16,265 nt of DNA, taken from Corynebacterium sp. GTDB lineage: Bacteria > Actinomycetota > Actinomycetes > Mycobacteriales > Mycobacteriaceae. Shown here piece after piece: positions 14,010-16,265 of the stretch. The position numbers and the translations under genes were made by a program. A model generated the notes under the pieces. The model was given only the letters and a program-made list of their open reading frames with translations, had not been told where the DNA came from and made no database searches. Position 1 is the first letter of the stretch, and every line of letters starts with the position of its first letter. The stretch covers positions 14,131 to 30,395 of the forward strand of contig NZ_JAUMTY010000007.1 of the NCBI RefSeq assembly GCF_030530965.1, read 5' to 3'.

Positions 14010-14648
14010 ATGGAGATTAGGGTCGTTGATCATCCGTTGGTGTCGTCGAGGCTGACCATCATGCGCGATAAGCGCAGCACAAATGATGTTTTCCGGGCGG
14101 CGTTGTCAGATTTAGGCATGATGCTGGTGTACGAAGCCAGCCGAGATCTTTCAGTGGATACCTTCCCCGTATCCACCCCGGTAGACCATGCTGATGGATT
14201 CCGCCTGACCGAGCCCCCCATTATCGTTCCGATTATTCGCGCCGGGCTTGGCATGGTGGACCCAGCATTGTCCATGATTCCCGACGCTCAAGTGGGGTTC
14301 ATCGGCTTGGCTCGTGATGAGACGACGCACAAGCCTGTGCCGTACTTGGAGGCGCTGCCGGATGACCTCTCTGGCCGCCCCGTCTTCCTCGTCGACCCCA
14401 TGTTGGCGACGGGGGGCTCGCTGCTTCACGCGATCCGCCTGCTGGCCAGCCGGGGTGCGGACGACATCACCTGCATCTGCATGGTGGCCGCCGAACCGGG
14501 GGTGCAGGCGCTGAAGGACGCCGATCTCCCAGTCACGCGGTTGGTCACGGCGACGATCGATCCGTCGTTGAATGAGGATGCTTACATTGTCCCTGGTCTA
14601 GGCGACGCGGGCGACCGTCTGTATGGTCCCCGAAATATCGATCTGTAG
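14010..14648 (+). CDS. upp: Uracil phosphoribosyltransferase
   Basis: Pyrimidine salvage enzyme that makes UMP from uracil and PRPP in the cytoplasm. The type I phosphoribosyltransferase signature VDPMLATGGS (about 128-137) binds PRPP, and YIVPGLGDAGDR (about 193-204) near the C-terminus is the uracil-specific segment. Further conserved parts are PIIRAGLGM (73-81) and GLARDETTHKP (98-108). The 212-residue length fits the family (about 208). The first conserved residues (VDHPLVSSRLT) begin at residue 5, so ATG 14010 is the start; TAAGCT 7 nt upstream suggests a leaderless message. It is divergent from the EspC-like gene. A hairpin terminator follows 18 nt after the stop, so upp is probably monocistronic. 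Confidence 0.97.
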   Translation: MEIRVVDHPLVSSRLTIMRDKRSTNDVFRAALSDLGMMLVYEASRDLSVDTFPVSTPVDHADGFRLTEPPIIVPIIRAGLGMVDPALSMIPDAQVGFIGLARDETTHKPVPYLEALPDDLSGRPVFLVDPMLATGGSLLHAIRLLASRGADDITCICMVAAEPGVQALKDADLPVTRLVTATIDPSLNEDAYIVPGLGDAGDRLYGPRNIDL

Positions 14649-14665
14649 CGATAAGGCCGGTCTGT

Positions 14666-14720
14666 AGACACTCAGCCTCGACGGCCTACCCCTCTTTGTG
14701 GCGTCGGGGGTGTCTGCTTT
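14666..14720 (+). terminator. Hairpin terminator after upp
   Basis: AGACAC (14666-14671) pairs with GTGTCT (14710-14715). Inside it, CCTCGACG (14676-14683) pairs with CGTCGGGG (14702-14709), one pair being a G-T wobble. The long stem is followed by GCTTTTAG, a short T-run on the plus strand, as in an intrinsic terminator. Confidence 0.6.
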
Positions 14721-14889
14721 TAGCCCGAACCAGGGTTATGTGTGGGGTTTAGTTTATTCTGAAAGAGACGAGCTGCGCCTTGACGACGGCCGTAGTGAGC
14801 CTCGCGCATGTGACCGTGTGCCGGGTTCGGTCCTTGTCTCTGGGCGCTGAGTATGCCCCTGAAACATCACCACATCGAGGAGCGAACTG
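14721..14889 (+). other. Leader region of lpdA
   Basis: Non-coding stretch between the upp terminator and lpdA. TATTCT (14755-14760) is a possible -10 without a good -35. AGAGAC (14764-14769) and GTCTCT (14836-14841) are complementary and would enclose about 66 nt in a transcript. A 14-codon frame from ATG 14853 with three consecutive His codons ends inside lpdA codons 2-3, but it lacks a ribosome site. I recognise no riboswitch. Confidence 0.35.
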
Positions 14890-16265
14890 GTGGCTAAACG
14901 GATCGTGATTATCGGCGGAGGCCCGGCGGGCTATGAAGCCGCATTAGCAGGCGCGAAGTACGGGGCGGAGGTCACGGTCGTTGAGGATCAGGGCATGGGG
15001 GGATCGTGCGTCCTGCATGACTGCGTACCGTCGAAAAGCTTTATTGCTGCGACGGGTATTCGCACCGACATGCGCCGGGCGGACGCGATGGGCTTCCACG
15101 CAGGGTACGACGGCAAACGGCTGCCGTACGCGGAAGTGAACAAGCGCGTCAAGCACCTGGCTCAGACCCAGTCGGACGATGTGCAGCGGCAGATGATCGC
15201 GTCGGAAATTCGCCTGATTCCGGGCACTGCCAGGTTGAACGATTATGAGCCAGGCCGCACCATTCACCGCGTTTTGGTGGAGCAAGCCGATGGTTCAGAA
15301 GAAACAATTGAATGTGATCTTGTTCTCTTGGCGACGGGGGCCACGCCTCGTATCCTCCCCGGCGCGAAGCCCGATGGGAACCGCATCCTGACGTGGCGTC
15401 AGATTTATGACCTGGAGGAGGTTCCCGAGCACCTCATTGTTGTCGGGTCCGGTGTGACGGGCGCGGAGTTCGTGTCGGCGTTCACCGAGTTGGGGGTAGA
15501 GGTCACGATGGTGGCCTCGGGGGATCAGATTCTTCCGCATGAGGATTCCGACGCTGCACGCGTGCTGGAAAATGTGCTGGACGAGCGGGGAGTTCACCTG
15601 GTCAAGCGTGGCCGGTGTAAAGCTGTCGAGTACACCGATAACGGGATCAAGGTCATTCTTAACGACGGGCGTGAGGTGGAGGGGTCTCACGCGTTGATGA
15701 CCGTCGGCTCTGTGCCGAATACGCGTGATCTGGGGCTCGACAAGGTGGGCGTTGATCTGACACGTTCGGGCCACATCAAGGTTGATCGCGTATCCAGGAC
15801 GTCGGTCCCCGGCATTTATGCGGCGGGGGACTGCACCGATTTGTTCCCGCTGGCGTCCGTCGCCGCAATGCAGGGACGTATCGCTATGTATCACGCTTTG
15901 GGTGAGGGCGTCACGCCGATCCGGTTGCGGACGGTGGCGTCGGCAGTGTTTACCCGTCCCGAGCTGGCAACGGTGGGTGTGTCCCAGAAGCAAATTGAAT
16001 CTGGGGAAGTGTCTGCGCGAATTGAGACCTATTCGCTGAAGGGCAACCCACGTGCCAAGATGCGTTCCCTGAACCACGGTTTTGTCAAGGTTTTTTGCCG
16101 CAAGAATTCCGGCATTGTCATTGGTGGTGTGGTGGTCGCCCCGTCCGCGTCTGAGCTGATCTTGCCGATCGCTATTGCGGTGACGAACCGGTTGACCGTG
16201 GAGGACTTGAGCCGGACGTTCTCTGTGTACCCGTCGCTCTCTGGTTCGGTGACAGAGGCTGCCCG
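14890..16265 (+). CDS. lpdA: Flavoprotein disulfide reductase family, LpdA-type NAD(P)H quinone reductase (3' end outside)
   Basis: FAD enzyme of the lipoamide-dehydrogenase superfamily, closest in sequence feel to mycobacterial LpdA, described as an NAD(P)H-dependent quinone reductase rather than a lipoamide dehydrogenase. The visible 458 residues include the FAD site IGGGPAGYE (8-16), the redox motif GGSCVLHDCVPSK (37-49, Cys40 and Cys45), the second nucleotide site VVGSGVTGAEF (about 185-195), and the FAD contact GIYAAGDC (about 305-312). The dimer-interface end reads VYPSLSGSVTE, where true lipoamide dehydrogenases have His (HxxPTxSE); Tyr stands there, as in LpdA. GTG 14890 has GAGGAG (14877-14882) 7 nt upstream. 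About 20-40 residues appear to be missing at the window edge. The 241-nt gap and terminator separate it from upp. Confidence 0.93.
   Translation, partial: MAKRIVIIGGGPAGYEAALAGAKYGAEVTVVEDQGMGGSCVLHDCVPSKSFIAATGIRTDMRRADAMGFHAGYDGKRLPYAEVNKRVKHLAQTQSDDVQRQMIASEIRLIPGTARLNDYEPGRTIHRVLVEQADGSEETIECDLVLLATGATPRILPGAKPDGNRILTWRQIYDLEEVPEHLIVVGSGVTGAEFVSAFTELGVEVTMVASGDQILPHEDSDAARVLENVLDERGVHLVKRGRCKAVEYTDNGIKVILNDGREVEGSHALMTVGSVPNTRDLGLDKVGVDLTRSGHIKVDRVSRTSVPGIYAAGDCTDLFPLASVAAMQGRIAMYHALGEGVTPIRLRTVASAVFTRPELATVGVSQKQIESGEVSARIETYSLKGNPRAKMRSLNHGFVKVFCRKNSGIVIGGVVVAPSASELILPIAIAVTNRLTVEDLSRTFSVYPSLSGSVTEAA

Noticed and set aside
15295..16077. 260-residue minus-strand frame opposite lpdA
   Set aside because: Antisense to a strongly conserved flavoprotein; no family recognised.
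1..16265. CRISPR arrays, insertion sequences, tRNA or rRNA genes, prophage parts
   Set aside because: No regular spaced repeats, transposase motifs, terminal inverted repeats or cloverleaf-like sequences were seen.

Overview
The window (about 58% G+C by eye, densely coded) reads as core chromosome of an actinobacterium, most likely Corynebacterium. The reasons are the gene content and order (trpS, a YihY-type membrane protein, an S11 D,D-carboxypeptidase, an NlpC/P60 hydrolase, upp and lpdA close together), the actinobacterial type of LpdA, and the number of genes whose start codon lies 7-8 nt after a TAnnnT box, as in leaderless actinobacterial transcripts. Species assignment is not possible from the sequence alone.

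Layout. Positions 1-3457 (+): exodeoxyribonuclease III (start region at the window edge), trpS with its own promoter, and a six-helix YihY/BrkB-type membrane protein. At 3460-3620 lies a convergent intergenic zone with a 15-bp perfect hairpin and repeated TACTGCAGTA-like palindromes. At 3612-6080 (-) are two exported-protein genes: an Ala-rich secreted protein of unknown function with an 11-residue repeat, and a membrane-anchored D-alanyl-D-alanine carboxypeptidase. At 6199-10779 (+) are adenosine deaminase with an unusual His-rich tail, then a three-gene ABC importer (lipoprotein binding protein, permease, ATPase) with ATGA overlaps between its cistrons and a perfect 7-1-7 palindrome upstream. 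At 10806-13868 (-) are a cytoplasmic protein of unknown function built from two copies of one module, an NlpC/P60 peptidoglycan hydrolase without a Sec signal, and a small EspC-like helical protein immediately upstream of the hydrolase. At 14010-16265 (+) are upp, a terminator hairpin, and lpdA, which runs off the window.

How the genes fit together. Two themes stand out. One is nucleobase/nucleoside salvage: adenosine deaminase and uracil phosphoribosyltransferase, with a sugar/nucleoside-type importer beside add. The other is the cell envelope: the carboxypeptidase, the NlpC/P60 hydrolase and the secreted Ala-rich protein. The most interesting points are the possible type VII-like export of the NlpC/P60 hydrolase with its EspC-like partner, the hendecad-repeat secreted protein, the duplicated-module protein, the His-rich tail of adenosine deaminase, and an LpdA with both redox cysteines but no active-site histidine. 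No RNA genes, insertion sequences, CRISPR arrays or prophage parts were seen, and no gene-free stretch exceeds 300 bases.
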